Below are positions 14,508 through 22,671 of a stretch of 50,908 bases of DNA, piece after piece. This DNA comes from Streptomyces sp. TRM49041 (GTDB lineage Bacteria > Actinomycetota > Actinomycetes > Streptomycetales > Streptomycetaceae). The translations under genes and the position numbers were made by a program. Location of the stretch: contig NZ_VSRY01000150.1 of the NCBI RefSeq assembly GCF_008271805.1, positions 1-50,908 on the forward strand. Direction: 5' to 3'. The notes beneath the pieces were generated by a model. That model did not search any database. It had not been told where the DNA came from and worked only from the letters and a program-made list of their open reading frames with translations. The number at the start of each line of letters is the position of its first letter. Position 1 is the first letter of the stretch.

Positions 14508-15791
14508 GTGACCGAGTCCCTCTCCGAACACACCGCAGATGTGATCGTCGTCGGGGCGGGCCCGGCAGGCTCCACCACCGCGTACTACCTCGCGAAGGCG
14601 GGGCTCGACGTGCTGCTGCTGGAGAAGACCGCGTTCCCACGCGAGAAGGTGTGCGGCGACGGGCTGACCCCGCGCGCCGCCAAGCAGCTCGTGGCGATGG
14701 GCATCGACATCTCCGAGGAAGCCGGCTGGCTGCGCAACAAGGGGCTGCGGATCATCGGCGGCGGCGTCCGGCTGCAGCTCGACTGGCCGGAGCTCGCCAC
14801 GTACCCGGACTACGGACTCGTCCGCAAGCGGGACGACTTCGACGAGCAGCTCGCCCGGCAGGCGCAGAAGGCCGGCGCCCGGCTCTACGAGCGGTGCAAC
14901 GTCGGCGCGCCCGTCATCGACGACCGGACCGGGCGGATCACCGGCGTCCACGCCAAGGTGGGCGAGGAGAAGACGCCGGTCACCTTCCACGCGCCCCTCG
15001 TGGTCGCCGCCGACGGCAACTCCAGCAGGCTGTCCCTCGCGATGGGCCTGCACCGGCGCGACGACCGCCCGATGGGCGTCGCCGTCCGTACGTACTTCAC
15101 CTCGCCCCGGCACGACGACGACTACCTGGAGTCGTGGCTGGAGCTGTGGGACCGCCGGGGCACCCAGGACCGGATGCTGCCCGGCTACGGCTGGATCTTC
15201 GGCATGGGCGACGGCACGTCCAACGTCGGCCTGGGCATCCTGAACTCCTCCTCCGCCTTCCGCGAGCTGGACTGGCGCGAGGTGCTGAAGGCCTGGTGCG
15301 CCTCGATGCCGGAGGACTGGGGCTACACCCCGGAGAACATGACCACCCCGATCCGCGGCGCGGCCCTGCCGATGGCCTTCAACCGGCAGCCGCACTACAC
15401 GCGCGGCCTGCTGCTGGTCGGCGACGCTGGCGGCCTCGTCAACCCGTTCAACGGCGAGGGCATCGCGTACGCCATGGAGTCCGGGCAGCTCGCCGCCGAC
15501 GTCATCGTCCAGGCGCACGCCCGTGCGACCCCGGCCCAGCGCGAACTGGCCCTGCACAACTACCCGAAGGTCCTCAAGGACACCTACGGCGGGTACTACA
15601 CGCTGGGTCGCGCCTTTGTGAAGCTCATCGGCAACCCCAAGGTCCTGAAGGTCGCTACGCAGCGCGGGCTCACGCACCCGGTGCTGATGAAGTTCACGCT
15701 GAAGATGCTCGCCAACCTCACCGACCCGACGGGTGGCGACGCGATGGACCGGATCATCAACGGCCTGTCGAAGGTCGCGCCGAAGGCGTGA
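14508..15791 (+). CDS. geranylgeranyl-reductase-family flavoprotein, likely menaquinone side-chain reductase (MenJ-like)
   Basis: 427-residue FAD enzyme. The dinucleotide motif is GAGPAG (residues 16-21), the family motif VCGDGLTPRA follows, and the second FAD motif LLLVGDAGGLVNPFNGEGI is near residue 305. Such proteins saturate isoprenoid double bonds. Streptomycetes make partly saturated MK-9 species, and in mycobacteria MenJ of this family reduces the menaquinone tail. With menG 700 nt upstream and nuo downstream, a menaquinone substrate is the best guess, though a carotenoid or archaeal-type lipid role cannot be excluded. GTG at 14508 follows GGGAG. TAGACT at 14450-14455 is a possible -10. 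Confidence 0.88.
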   Translation: MTESLSEHTADVIVVGAGPAGSTTAYYLAKAGLDVLLLEKTAFPREKVCGDGLTPRAAKQLVAMGIDISEEAGWLRNKGLRIIGGGVRLQLDWPELATYPDYGLVRKRDDFDEQLARQAQKAGARLYERCNVGAPVIDDRTGRITGVHAKVGEEKTPVTFHAPLVVAADGNSSRLSLAMGLHRRDDRPMGVAVRTYFTSPRHDDDYLESWLELWDRRGTQDRMLPGYGWIFGMGDGTSNVGLGILNSSSAFRELDWREVLKAWCASMPEDWGYTPENMTTPIRGAALPMAFNRQPHYTRGLLLVGDAGGLVNPFNGEGIAYAMESGQLAADVIVQAHARATPAQRELALHNYPKVLKDTYGGYYTLGRAFVKLIGNPKVLKVATQRGLTHPVLMKFTLKMLANLTDPTGGDAMDRIINGLSKVAPKA

Positions 15792-15809
15792 ACGGCGTGT
15801 AGGTACGGA

Positions 15810-15854
15810 GAAGGGCCGTCGCTCCCTCCCCGAGCGGGGGAGCGACGGCCCTTC
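15810..15854. terminator. 17-bp convergent terminator
   Basis: GAAGGGCCGTCGCTCCC (15810-15826) and GGGAGCGACGGCCCTTC (15838-15854) form a perfect stem. It lies between the reductase gene (+) and the NlpC/P60 gene (-) and can serve both. Confidence 0.85.
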
Positions 15855-15909
15855 ACGCCATGCGCGGCCGTGCTGCTGCGCGGATGTGCGCCTGCGCGGC
15901 TGTGCGGCG

Positions 15910-16740
15910 TCAGAGGATGCGGACGGCGCCCGACGGCCGGTCCCAGTCCAGGGAGCGCTCGACGACCCCGGTGCTGGGGTTCTGCGCGCCGACGTACTTG
16001 CCGCCGCCGACGTAGACGGCCACGTGGTACGAGCCGCTGCGGCTGCCCCAGTAGAGGATGTCGCCCGGCTGGAGGTTGCTGAGCGAGACGGAGGTGCCCA
16101 TGCTCGACTGGGCGCCGGAGACGCGCGGCAGGTCGATGCCGGCCTGGCGGTAGGCGGCCTGGAGGAGACCGGAGCAGTCCCAGGAGTTGGGGCCGGTGCC
16201 GCCCATGACGTACGCGTCGCCGACCTGGGCGCGGGCGAAGTTCACGATCGCCGCGGCGGAGCCGGACGCCGTCGAGCTGGACGAGCTGGAGGAGCCGCTG
16301 CCGCTGTCGGAGGACGCGGACAGGGTGGTGCGCTCCGTGCTGCGGGAGGCGCGCTCATCGGCCTCGGCCCGGGCCTTCTCCTCGGCCTCCTTGGCCTTCC
16401 GCTCGGCCTCGGCCTTGCGCTCGGCCTCGGCCTTGGCCTTCTTGGCGTCCTGCGCGGCCTTGGCGGCCGCCGCGTCCTCCTGCACCCGGAGGTTCTGGGC
16501 GAGGGCCTCGTGCTCGGTCGCCTCGGCGGAGGCGGCGACGGCGGAGGAGAGGGCGCCGGACAGGTCCACGTTCGTGAGCGTGGGCATCTCGATGGTCTCG
16601 GTCACCGGCTCCGCATGAGCCGGTGAGGCGGCCACCGCGATGGTGCTGAGGACGCCACCGGCAACTCCGGCGCGCAGCGCGAGCTTGGAAGAGCTGCGGC
16701 GGGGCTTCCGGTGGCTGGGTATGTGAGCGGTGTGGGACAT
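15910..16740 (-). CDS. secreted NlpC/P60 peptidoglycan hydrolase
   Basis: 276-residue secreted cell-wall endopeptidase. A twin-basic N-terminus and hydrophobic stretch end at AHA (about residue 43). A long Ala/Glu/Lys helix at about 75-135 is a predicted coiled coil, a Ser-rich linker follows, and the NlpC/P60 domain starts near residue 160. The nucleophile is C188 in SWDCSG, and H238 in SYHVAVYVG is the catalytic His. GDILYW and GGGKYVGAQNPSTGVV are family segments. ATG at 16740 has a weak ribosome site. It is divergent from nuoA with 720 nt between starts. A 22-bp palindrome lies 129-150 nt upstream of its start codon. Confidence 0.92.
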   Translation of the reverse strand: MSHTAHIPSHRKPRRSSSKLALRAGVAGGVLSTIAVAASPAHAEPVTETIEMPTLTNVDLSGALSSAVAASAEATEHEALAQNLRVQEDAAAAKAAQDAKKAKAEAERKAEAERKAKEAEEKARAEADERASRSTERTTLSASSDSGSGSSSSSSSTASGSAAAIVNFARAQVGDAYVMGGTGPNSWDCSGLLQAAYRQAGIDLPRVSGAQSSMGTSVSLSNLQPGDILYWGSRSGSYHVAVYVGGGKYVGAQNPSTGVVERSLDWDRPSGAVRIL

Positions 16741-16868
16741 GGGTCAACCGCTATCAGGGTGTCCCGGTTCCCTTCAAGAAACGTGTGTTGCGCCACAGCT
16801 ACGTACGGAACGGCTGAATCCGCTTCCCCCGGACCTTTATTGACGCCTTAACGGACATTTCAGGCTCA

Positions 16869-16890
16869 CGTGATCACGCCCATGATCACG
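16869..16890. promoter_or_regulatory. palindromic operator candidate
   Basis: CGTGATCA, a 6-nt spacer and TGATCACG form a perfect inverted repeat 129 nt upstream of the NlpC/P60 start codon. Its size and spacing fit a dimeric regulator; the regulator is unknown. Confidence 0.45.
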
Positions 16891-17148
16891 GGTTTTCCGA
16901 GAAACGTCCGAATTGCCGCCCGCCTACCACTCGTTCGCACGGATGGCCAACCCCGCTTTCGTGGTCGACGGTGACGCGTGGCGCAGGTCACAGAACGGCA
17001 ACTGCCGGCGGCAGCTGCGGCTCGTGAACGCGTGCACGCGTCCACCTCCGTCCCGTCGCGCCCCCCGCACGGGTGGGGTGAGGTCCTCTATCACTCGGGA
17101 GCGTCCATATCGAATTTGCATGTAGGTAGAATCGTTTGGTAGAGCACA

Positions 17149-17211
17149 ACCCCTCCGACCAGGGGTGACCGGCGTTGATGTCACGGATCGTGGCCACTCG
17201 GCCACCCCTGG
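17149..17211. other. mutually exclusive hairpins upstream of nuoA
   Basis: AGGGGT (17161-17166) can pair with ACCCCT (17149-17154) over a 6-nt loop. Alternatively CCAGGGGTG (17159-17167) can pair with CACCCCTGG (17203-17211), enclosing the small hairpin GTGGCC-actc-GGCCAC (17190-17205). Only one can form at a time. Whether the region is transcribed is unknown. Confidence 0.45.
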
Positions 17212-17313
17212 TATGAAGATGACTGTTCATCCGAATTCATGATCGTTCGCCAGGTGGTGGAGATCACAAAGTCGTTGACGCACCCCGTGTCGCAGATCAC
17301 AGATCCACGGGCA

Positions 17314-17319
17314 TAGGAT
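17314..17319 (+). promoter_or_regulatory. possible nuoA -10 hexamer
   Basis: TAGGAT fits TANNNT and would start transcription near 17326, placing the Rex-like site about 10 nt downstream. No good -35 is seen at 17-18 nt; TTGACG at 17275 is too far. Confidence 0.35.
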
Positions 17320-17335
17320 GCGTTGCAGTCGGGCT

Positions 17336-17351
17336 TGTGAACTGCCTCACA
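17336..17351. promoter_or_regulatory. Rex operator (ROP) upstream of nuoA
   Basis: TGTGAACTGCCTCACA differs at one position from the streptomycete Rex consensus TGTGAAC-N3-TTCACA. It lies 110 nt before nuoA. In S. coelicolor the redox sensor Rex represses the nuo operon when NADH is low, so the same control is expected here. Confidence 0.75.
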
Positions 17352-17460
17352 TGAAAGCGATCTTCCGGGGGTCCCCGAGATCCACCGGGAGACGTAGAGG
17401 CGGCGAGACGGATGCCCGGTGCGGTCCAACGGTCAAGGACGACTGGAAGGAGCGAGGAGC

Positions 17461-17820
17461 GTGAATGCCTACACGCCCATCCTCGTGCTCGGCGCCCTCG
17501 GGGCAGCGTTTGCGATCTTCTCCGTGGTCATGGCCACGCTCATCGGCCCAAAGCGGTACAACCGGGCCAAGCTCGAGGCGTACGAGTGCGGGATCGAGCC
17601 GACCCCCACGCCGGTCGGAGGCGGCCGCTTCCCGATCAAGTACTACCTGACGGCGATGCTCTTCATCGTCTTCGACATCGAGATCGTCTTCCTCTATCCC
17701 TGGGCCGTCAGCTTCGACGCGCTGGGGCTTTTCGGGCTCGTGGAGATGCTGCTCTTCGTGCTCACCGTCTTCGTCGCCTACGCGTACGTATGGCGGCGCG
17801 GCGGCCTGGAATGGGACTGA
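17461..17820 (+). CDS. nuoA: NADH-quinone oxidoreductase subunit A
   Basis: 119-residue membrane subunit of complex I with three helices (about 7-29, 62-82, 88-110). The loop between helix 1 and 2 carries the conserved AYECGIEP segment near the quinone site, and FIVFDIEIVFLYPWA carries the conserved acidic residues of helix 2. GTG at 17461 has GGAAGGAG upstream and gives MNAYTPILV. First gene of a 14-gene operon; nuoB starts 19 nt later. A second nuoA is at 49273. Confidence 0.96.
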   Translation: MNAYTPILVLGALGAAFAIFSVVMATLIGPKRYNRAKLEAYECGIEPTPTPVGGGRFPIKYYLTAMLFIVFDIEIVFLYPWAVSFDALGLFGLVEMLLFVLTVFVAYAYVWRRGGLEWD

Positions 17821-17839
17821 GGGGCTGAAGGGCACACTC

Positions 17840-18394
17840 ATGGGACTCGAAGAGAAGCTGCCGAGCGGATTTCTGCTGACGACGGTCGAACAGGCCGCGG
17901 GATGGGTGCGCAAGTCCTCCGTCTTCCCCGCGACCTTCGGCCTCGCCTGCTGCGCCATCGAGATGATGACGACGGGCGCCGGGCGCTACGACATGGCGCG
18001 GTTCGGCATGGAGGTCTTCCGCGGCTCGCCGCGCCAGGCCGACCTGATGATCGTGGCGGGCCGGGTGAGCCAGAAGATGGCCCCGGTGCTGCGCCAGGTC
18101 TACGACCAGATGCCCAACCCGAAGTGGGTGATCTCCATGGGCGTCTGTGCCTCGTCGGGCGGCATGTTCAACAACTACGCCATCGTGCAGGGCGTCGACC
18201 ACGTCGTACCGGTCGACATCTATCTGCCCGGCTGCCCGCCGCGCCCCGAGATGCTGCTGGACGCGATCATCAAGCTCCACCAGAAGATCCAGACGTCCAA
18301 GCTCGGTGTCAACGCGCGCGAGGCGGCCCGCGAGGCGGAGGAAGCGGCGCTCAAGGCGCTCCCGACGATCGAGATGAAGGGGCTGCTGCGGTGA
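17840..18394 (+). CDS. nuoB: NADH-quinone oxidoreductase subunit B
   Basis: 184-residue peripheral subunit that carries cluster N2, the last iron-sulfur centre before quinone. The ligands are the tandem C37-C38 in LACCAIE, the Cys in GVCASSGG (about 102) and the Cys in LPGCPPRP (about 132). The C-terminal 35 residues form a charged helix (NAREAAREAEEAALKAL). The next gene overlaps by 4 nt. It differs clearly from the second NuoB at 49656, which has a longer N-terminus and GACSNCGG. Confidence 0.96.
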   Translation: MGLEEKLPSGFLLTTVEQAAGWVRKSSVFPATFGLACCAIEMMTTGAGRYDMARFGMEVFRGSPRQADLMIVAGRVSQKMAPVLRQVYDQMPNPKWVISMGVCASSGGMFNNYAIVQGVDHVVPVDIYLPGCPPRPEMLLDAIIKLHQKIQTSKLGVNAREAAREAEEAALKALPTIEMKGLLR

Positions 18395-19119
18395 CCGAAC
18401 AGCCGAACCCCGAGAAGGACCTCAGTACGCAGAACCTGCCCGGCCGACGAGGCGAGCACGGCGAGGAGATCCGCGTCCAGCGCGGCATGTTCGGCGCCGA
18501 CACGGGCGGCGACACCTCCGGATACGGCGGCCTCGTCCGCTCCATCCGCCTGCCGGGCCCCTCCTCCCGGCCGTACGGGAGCTACTTCGACGAGGTCGCG
18601 GACGAGCTGGAAGGCGCCCTGGAGGAGCAGGGACTCGTCCCGGAGAACGCGATCGAGAAGACGGTCGTCGACCGGGACGAACTGACCTTCCACATCGCCC
18701 GCGAGCACCTCGTCCGCGTCGCACGCACCCTGCGCGACGACCCGGCTCTCCGCTTCGAGCTGTGCATGGGAGTCGGCGGCGTGCACTACCCGGGCGACAA
18801 GGGCCGCGAACTGCACGCCGTCTACCACCTGCGCTCGCTCACCCACAGCCGGCGCCTCCGCCTGGAGGTCAGCGCCCCGGACAGCGACCCGCACGTCCCG
18901 TCGCTCGTCGCCGTCTACCCGACCAACGACTGGCACGAGCGCGAGACGTACGACTTCTTCGGCCTGGTCTTCGACGGACACCCCGCCCTCACCCGGATCA
19001 TGATGCCGGACGACTGGCAGGGCTTCCCGCAGCGCAAGGACTACCCCCTCGGCGGCATCGCCGTCGAGTACAAGGGCGCCCAGATCCCGGCTCCGGACCA
19101 GCGGAGGTCGTACTCGTGA
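18391..19119 (+). CDS. nuoC: NADH-quinone oxidoreductase subunit C
   Basis: 242-residue connecting subunit (30-kDa type), separate from NuoD as in most actinobacteria. The conserved block is WHERETYDFFGLVFDGHP followed by RIMMPDDWQGFPQRKDYPLGG. The first 60 residues are a charged, flexible extension typical of streptomycetes. GTG at 18391 overlaps the nuoB stop (GTGA); the end overlaps nuoD by 4 nt. Confidence 0.95.
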   Translation: MTEQPNPEKDLSTQNLPGRRGEHGEEIRVQRGMFGADTGGDTSGYGGLVRSIRLPGPSSRPYGSYFDEVADELEGALEEQGLVPENAIEKTVVDRDELTFHIAREHLVRVARTLRDDPALRFELCMGVGGVHYPGDKGRELHAVYHLRSLTHSRRLRLEVSAPDSDPHVPSLVAVYPTNDWHERETYDFFGLVFDGHPALTRIMMPDDWQGFPQRKDYPLGGIAVEYKGAQIPAPDQRRSYS

Positions 19120-20465
19120 CCACCCCCCACGCAACCCCTCAGGCGGAAGCCCCGCAGGCGGAAACCCGCGAGACCACCGAAGGCACCGTCTACACCGTCA
19201 CCGGCGGCGACTGGGACGAGGTCGTCCAGACGGCGGCCCAGGCCGACGACGAGCGCATCGTCGTCAACATGGGCCCCCAGCACCCGTCCACGCACGGGGT
19301 GCTCCGGCTCATCCTGGAGATCGACGGCGAGACCGTCACCGAGGCCCGCTGCGGCATCGGCTACCTCCACACCGGCATCGAGAAGAACCTCGAGTACCGG
19401 ACCTGGACACAGGGCACCACCTTCGTCACGCGCATGGATTACCTGACGTCGTTCTTCAACGAGACGGCGTACTGCCTGGCCGTGGAGAAGCTGCTCGGCA
19501 TCGAGGACCAGATCCCCGACCGCGCCACGGTCATCCGCGTCCTGCTCATGGAGCTCAACCGGATCTCCTCGCACCTGGTGGCCATCGCCACCGGCGGCAT
19601 GGAGCTCGGCGCCACCACGATCATGATCTACGGCTTCCGGGACCGCGAGATGATCATGGACCTGTACGAGCTGATCACCGGCCTCCGGATGAACCACGCG
19701 TTCATCCGCCCCGGCGGCCTCGCCCAGGACCTGCCGCCCGGCGCCGTCGACCAGATCCGCGAATTCGTCAAGACGATGCGGAAGAACCTGCCGGAGTACG
19801 ACAAGCTCGCCACCGGCAACCCCATCTTCAAGGCCCGTTTGCAGGACATCGGCCACCTCGACCTGGCCGGCTGCCTGGCCCTCGGCGCCACCGGGCCCAT
19901 CCTGCGCGCCACCGGGCTCCCGCACGACCTGCGCCGGGCCGAGCCGTACTGCGGCTACGAGACATACGAGTTCGAGGTCCCGACCGCCGACACCTGCGAC
20001 TCCTACGGCCGCTTCCTCATCCGCCTGGAGGAGATGCACCAGTCGCTGCGGATCGTCGAGCAGTGCCTCGACCGGCTCGCCCCGGGCCCGGTCATGGTCG
20101 CCGACAAGAAGATCGCCTGGCCCGCGCAGCTCGCGCTCGGCCCGGACGGCCTCGGCAACTCGCTCGACCACATCAAGAAGATCATGGGCACCTCCATGGA
20201 GGCCCTGATCCACCACTTCAAGCTGGTGACCGAGGGCTTCCGGGTCCCGCCCGGGCAGGTGTACGCCGCGGTCGAGTCCCCCAAGGGCGAACTGGGCGCG
20301 CATGTCGTCTCCGACGGCGGCACCCGCCCCTACCGGGTCCACTTCCGCGACCCCTCCTTCACCAACCTGCAGTCCATGGCGGCGATGTGCGAAGGCGGCA
20401 TGATCGCCGACGTCATCGTCGCCGTCGCGTCCATCGACCCTGTGATGGGAGGCGTCGACCGGTGA
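19116..20465 (+). CDS. nuoD: NADH-quinone oxidoreductase subunit D
   Basis: 449-residue 49-kDa-type subunit that forms the quinone pocket with NuoB. GPQHPSTHGVLR (H56, H60) holds the conserved His at the quinone head-group, and DYLTSFFNE the partner Tyr. FRDPSFTNLQ near the end is the family C-terminal motif. About 40 residues before the conserved core are low-complexity (TPQAEAPQAET). GTG at 19116 overlaps nuoC; nuoE overlaps the end by 4 nt. Confidence 0.96.
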   Translation: MTTPHATPQAEAPQAETRETTEGTVYTVTGGDWDEVVQTAAQADDERIVVNMGPQHPSTHGVLRLILEIDGETVTEARCGIGYLHTGIEKNLEYRTWTQGTTFVTRMDYLTSFFNETAYCLAVEKLLGIEDQIPDRATVIRVLLMELNRISSHLVAIATGGMELGATTIMIYGFRDREMIMDLYELITGLRMNHAFIRPGGLAQDLPPGAVDQIREFVKTMRKNLPEYDKLATGNPIFKARLQDIGHLDLAGCLALGATGPILRATGLPHDLRRAEPYCGYETYEFEVPTADTCDSYGRFLIRLEEMHQSLRIVEQCLDRLAPGPVMVADKKIAWPAQLALGPDGLGNSLDHIKKIMGTSMEALIHHFKLVTEGFRVPPGQVYAAVESPKGELGAHVVSDGGTRPYRVHFRDPSFTNLQSMAAMCEGGMIADVIVAVASIDPVMGGVDR

Positions 20466-21322
20466 CCGACGTCCAGCTGGGGATGCCCGAACTCCCCGCC
20501 CCCGACTACCCCGCCGACGTACGCGCCCGGCTGGAGGCGGACGCCGAGGAGGTGATCGCCCGCTACCCCGACTCCCGGTCCGCGCTGCTGCCGCTGCTGC
20601 ACCTCGTGCAGTCCGAGGAAGGACACGTCACCCGTACCGGCATGCGCTTCTGCGCCGAGATGCTCGGGCTGACCTCCGCCGAGGTCACCGCGGTCGCCAC
20701 CTTCTACTCCATGTACCGGCGCAAGCCGAGCGGCGACTACCAGGTCGGCGTCTGCACCAACACGCTCTGCGCGGTCATGGGCGGCGACGCCATCTTCGAG
20801 GAGCTCAAGGAGCACCTCGGCGTCGGCAACCAGGAGACCACCGAGGACGGCAAGGTCACCCTCGAACACATCGAGTGCAACGCCGCCTGCGACTTCGCGC
20901 CCGTCGTGATGGTCAACTGGGAGTTCTTCGACAACCAGACCCCGGACAGCGCCCGGCGGCTCGTCGACGACCTGCGCGCCGGCCGCCCCGTGGAGCCCAC
21001 GCGCGGCGCGCGGCTGTGCACCTTCAAGGAGACCGCCCGCATCCTCGCCGGGTTCCCCGACACCCGGCCGGGCGTCGTCGAGGCGACCGGCGGCGCGGGC
21101 CCCGCCTCGCTGATCGGCCTGAAACTCGCCAAGGGCGAGGCACTCCCGCCCCGTGTCGTCCACCCGCGCGGCGAGACCACCGGGGCCGGCCCGCGCGGGA
21201 AGGCATCGCACGACGAGACCATGCCCGGCTCCGACCACCTCAGCTCGCACGACGCACCACAACAGACCTCGGCGTCGGACCCGGAGCACCCGGCGGGCCC
21301 GGTCAGCGAGGAGGGGGAGTGA
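20462..21322 (+). CDS. nuoE: NADH-quinone oxidoreductase subunit E
   Basis: 286-residue subunit with a thioredoxin-like fold that holds the [2Fe-2S] cluster N1a. The ligands are C98 and C103 (CTNTLC) and C139 and C143 (CNAAC). The usual family length is about 160-180, so about 100 residues at the C-terminus are a disordered extension rich in Gly, Pro, Ser and His, typical of streptomycetes. GTG at 20462 overlaps nuoD; the stop shares one base with the nuoF ATG (TGATG). Confidence 0.95.
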   Translation: MTDVQLGMPELPAPDYPADVRARLEADAEEVIARYPDSRSALLPLLHLVQSEEGHVTRTGMRFCAEMLGLTSAEVTAVATFYSMYRRKPSGDYQVGVCTNTLCAVMGGDAIFEELKEHLGVGNQETTEDGKVTLEHIECNAACDFAPVVMVNWEFFDNQTPDSARRLVDDLRAGRPVEPTRGARLCTFKETARILAGFPDTRPGVVEATGGAGPASLIGLKLAKGEALPPRVVHPRGETTGAGPRGKASHDETMPGSDHLSSHDAPQQTSASDPEHPAGPVSEEGE

Positions 21323-22671
21323 TGACCTTGGCACCCGAGATCGGGGAGACCAGCCCCGAGAAGCTGCTCGTACCGGTCCTGTCCGCCTTCTGGGACCAGC
21401 CGGACTCCTGGACCCTGGACACCTACCGGCGGCACGACGGGTACGAGGGACTGCGCAAGGCCCTCGCCATGACGCCCGACGAGGTCATCGCGTACGTCAA
21501 GGACTCCGGCCTGCGCGGCCGCGGCGGTGCGGGCTTCCCCACCGGAATGAAGTGGCAGTTCATTCCGCAGGGCGACGGCAAACCGCACTACCTCGTCGTC
21601 AACGCCGACGAGTCGGAGCCCGGGACCTGCAAGGACATCCCGCTGCTCTTCGCCAACCCGCACTCCCTCATCGAGGGCATCGTGATCGCCTGCTACGCGA
21701 TCAGGTCGTCGCACGCCTTCATCTATCTCCGCGGCGAGGTGGTCCCCGTCCTGCGCCGTCTCCACGAGGCCGTACGCGAGGCGTACGCGGCGGGCTACCT
21801 CGGCGAGAACATCATGGGCAGCGGGCTCGACCTCGACGTGACCGTGCACGCCGGCGCCGGCGCGTACATCTGCGGTGAGGAGACCGCGCTGCTCGACTCG
21901 CTCGAAGGGCGCCGCGGCCAGCCCCGGCTGCGTCCCCCCTTCCCTGCGGTCGCCGGCCTCTACGCCTGCCCCACCGTGGTGAACAACGTCGAGTCCATCG
22001 CCTCGGTTCCCGCGATCCTGAGCCGCGGCAAGGACTGGTTCAGGTCGATGGGCAGCGAGAAGTCCCCCGGCTTCACGCTCTACTCGCTCAGCGGCCATGT
22101 CGCCGCCCCCGGCCAGTACGAGGCCCCCCTCGGCATCACCCTGCGCCAGCTGCTCGACATGAGCGGCGGCATGCGGCCCGGCCACCGGCTGAAGTTCTGG
22201 ACCCCGGGCGGCTCGTCGACGCCGATGTTCACCGACGAGCACCTCGACGTGCCCCTCGACTACGAGGGCGTGGGCGCCGCCGGGTCGATGCTCGGCACCA
22301 AGGCCCTCCAGTGCTTCGACGAGACCACCTGCGTCGTCCGCGCCGTGACCCGCTGGACCGAGTTCTACGCCCACGAGTCCTGCGGCAAGTGCACCCCCTG
22401 CCGTGAAGGAACGTACTGGCTGGTGCAGTTGCTGCGGGACATCGAGGCCGGCAAGGGACGGCTCACCGACCTCGACAAGCTCGCCGACATCGCCGACAAC
22501 ATCAACGGCAAGTCGTTCTGCGCCCTCGGCGACGGCGCCGCCTCGCCGATCTTCTCCTCCCTGAAGTACTTCCGCGGGGAGTACGAGGAGCACATCACCG
22601 GCAAGGGCTGCCCCTTCGACCCGGCCAAGTCGACCGCCTGGGCGGACAACCACGTGGAGGTGAACGCATGA
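21322..22671 (+). CDS. nuoF: NADH-quinone oxidoreductase subunit F (NADH/FMN)
   Basis: 449-residue subunit that binds NADH and FMN and the [4Fe-4S] cluster N3. The Gly-rich FMN/NADH loop is RGRGGAGFPTGMKW, with NADESEPGTCKD following. The N3 motif SCGKCTPCREG is near residue 355, with the fourth Cys in SFCALGDGA. ATG at 21322 overlaps nuoE by one base; nuoG overlaps the end by 4 nt. This is where NADH electrons enter the complex. Confidence 0.96.
   Translation: MTLAPEIGETSPEKLLVPVLSAFWDQPDSWTLDTYRRHDGYEGLRKALAMTPDEVIAYVKDSGLRGRGGAGFPTGMKWQFIPQGDGKPHYLVVNADESEPGTCKDIPLLFANPHSLIEGIVIACYAIRSSHAFIYLRGEVVPVLRRLHEAVREAYAAGYLGENIMGSGLDLDVTVHAGAGAYICGEETALLDSLEGRRGQPRLRPPFPAVAGLYACPTVVNNVESIASVPAILSRGKDWFRSMGSEKSPGFTLYSLSGHVAAPGQYEAPLGITLRQLLDMSGGMRPGHRLKFWTPGGSSTPMFTDEHLDVPLDYEGVGAAGSMLGTKALQCFDETTCVVRAVTRWTEFYAHESCGKCTPCREGTYWLVQLLRDIEAGKGRLTDLDKLADIADNINGKSFCALGDGAASPIFSSLKYFRGEYEEHITGKGCPFDPAKSTAWADNHVEVNA

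Larger units (their letters stand above)
16741..17460. promoter_or_regulatory. 720-nt divergent control region, NlpC/P60 gene and nuoA
   Basis: No gene is supported. From left to right it holds a perfect palindrome (16869-16890), a possible -10 TAGAAT (17127-17132), a set of alternative hairpins (17149-17211), a -10-like TAGGAT (17314-17319), a Rex-type operator (17336-17351) and the nuoA ribosome site GGAAGGAG. AT content is higher than in the neighbouring genes around 17100-17340. Confidence 0.6.

Noticed and set aside
16741..17040. Possible c-di-AMP (ydaO) riboswitch before the NlpC/P60 gene
   Set aside because: Such switches precede many streptomycete wall hydrolases, but I could not find their conserved core segments on the minus strand here.
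17130..17170. tRNA-like stretch (TTGGTAGAGCAC followed by an anticodon-like stem)
   Set aside because: There is no T-arm TTCGA motif, no acceptor pairing and no CCA-end context, so it is not a tRNA. The stem is reported as a hairpin instead.
17275..17280. TTGACG as the -35 of the nuoA promoter
   Set aside because: The best -10 (TAGGAT at 17314) is 33 nt away, and no TANNNT lies at 16-18 nt, so the pairing fails.
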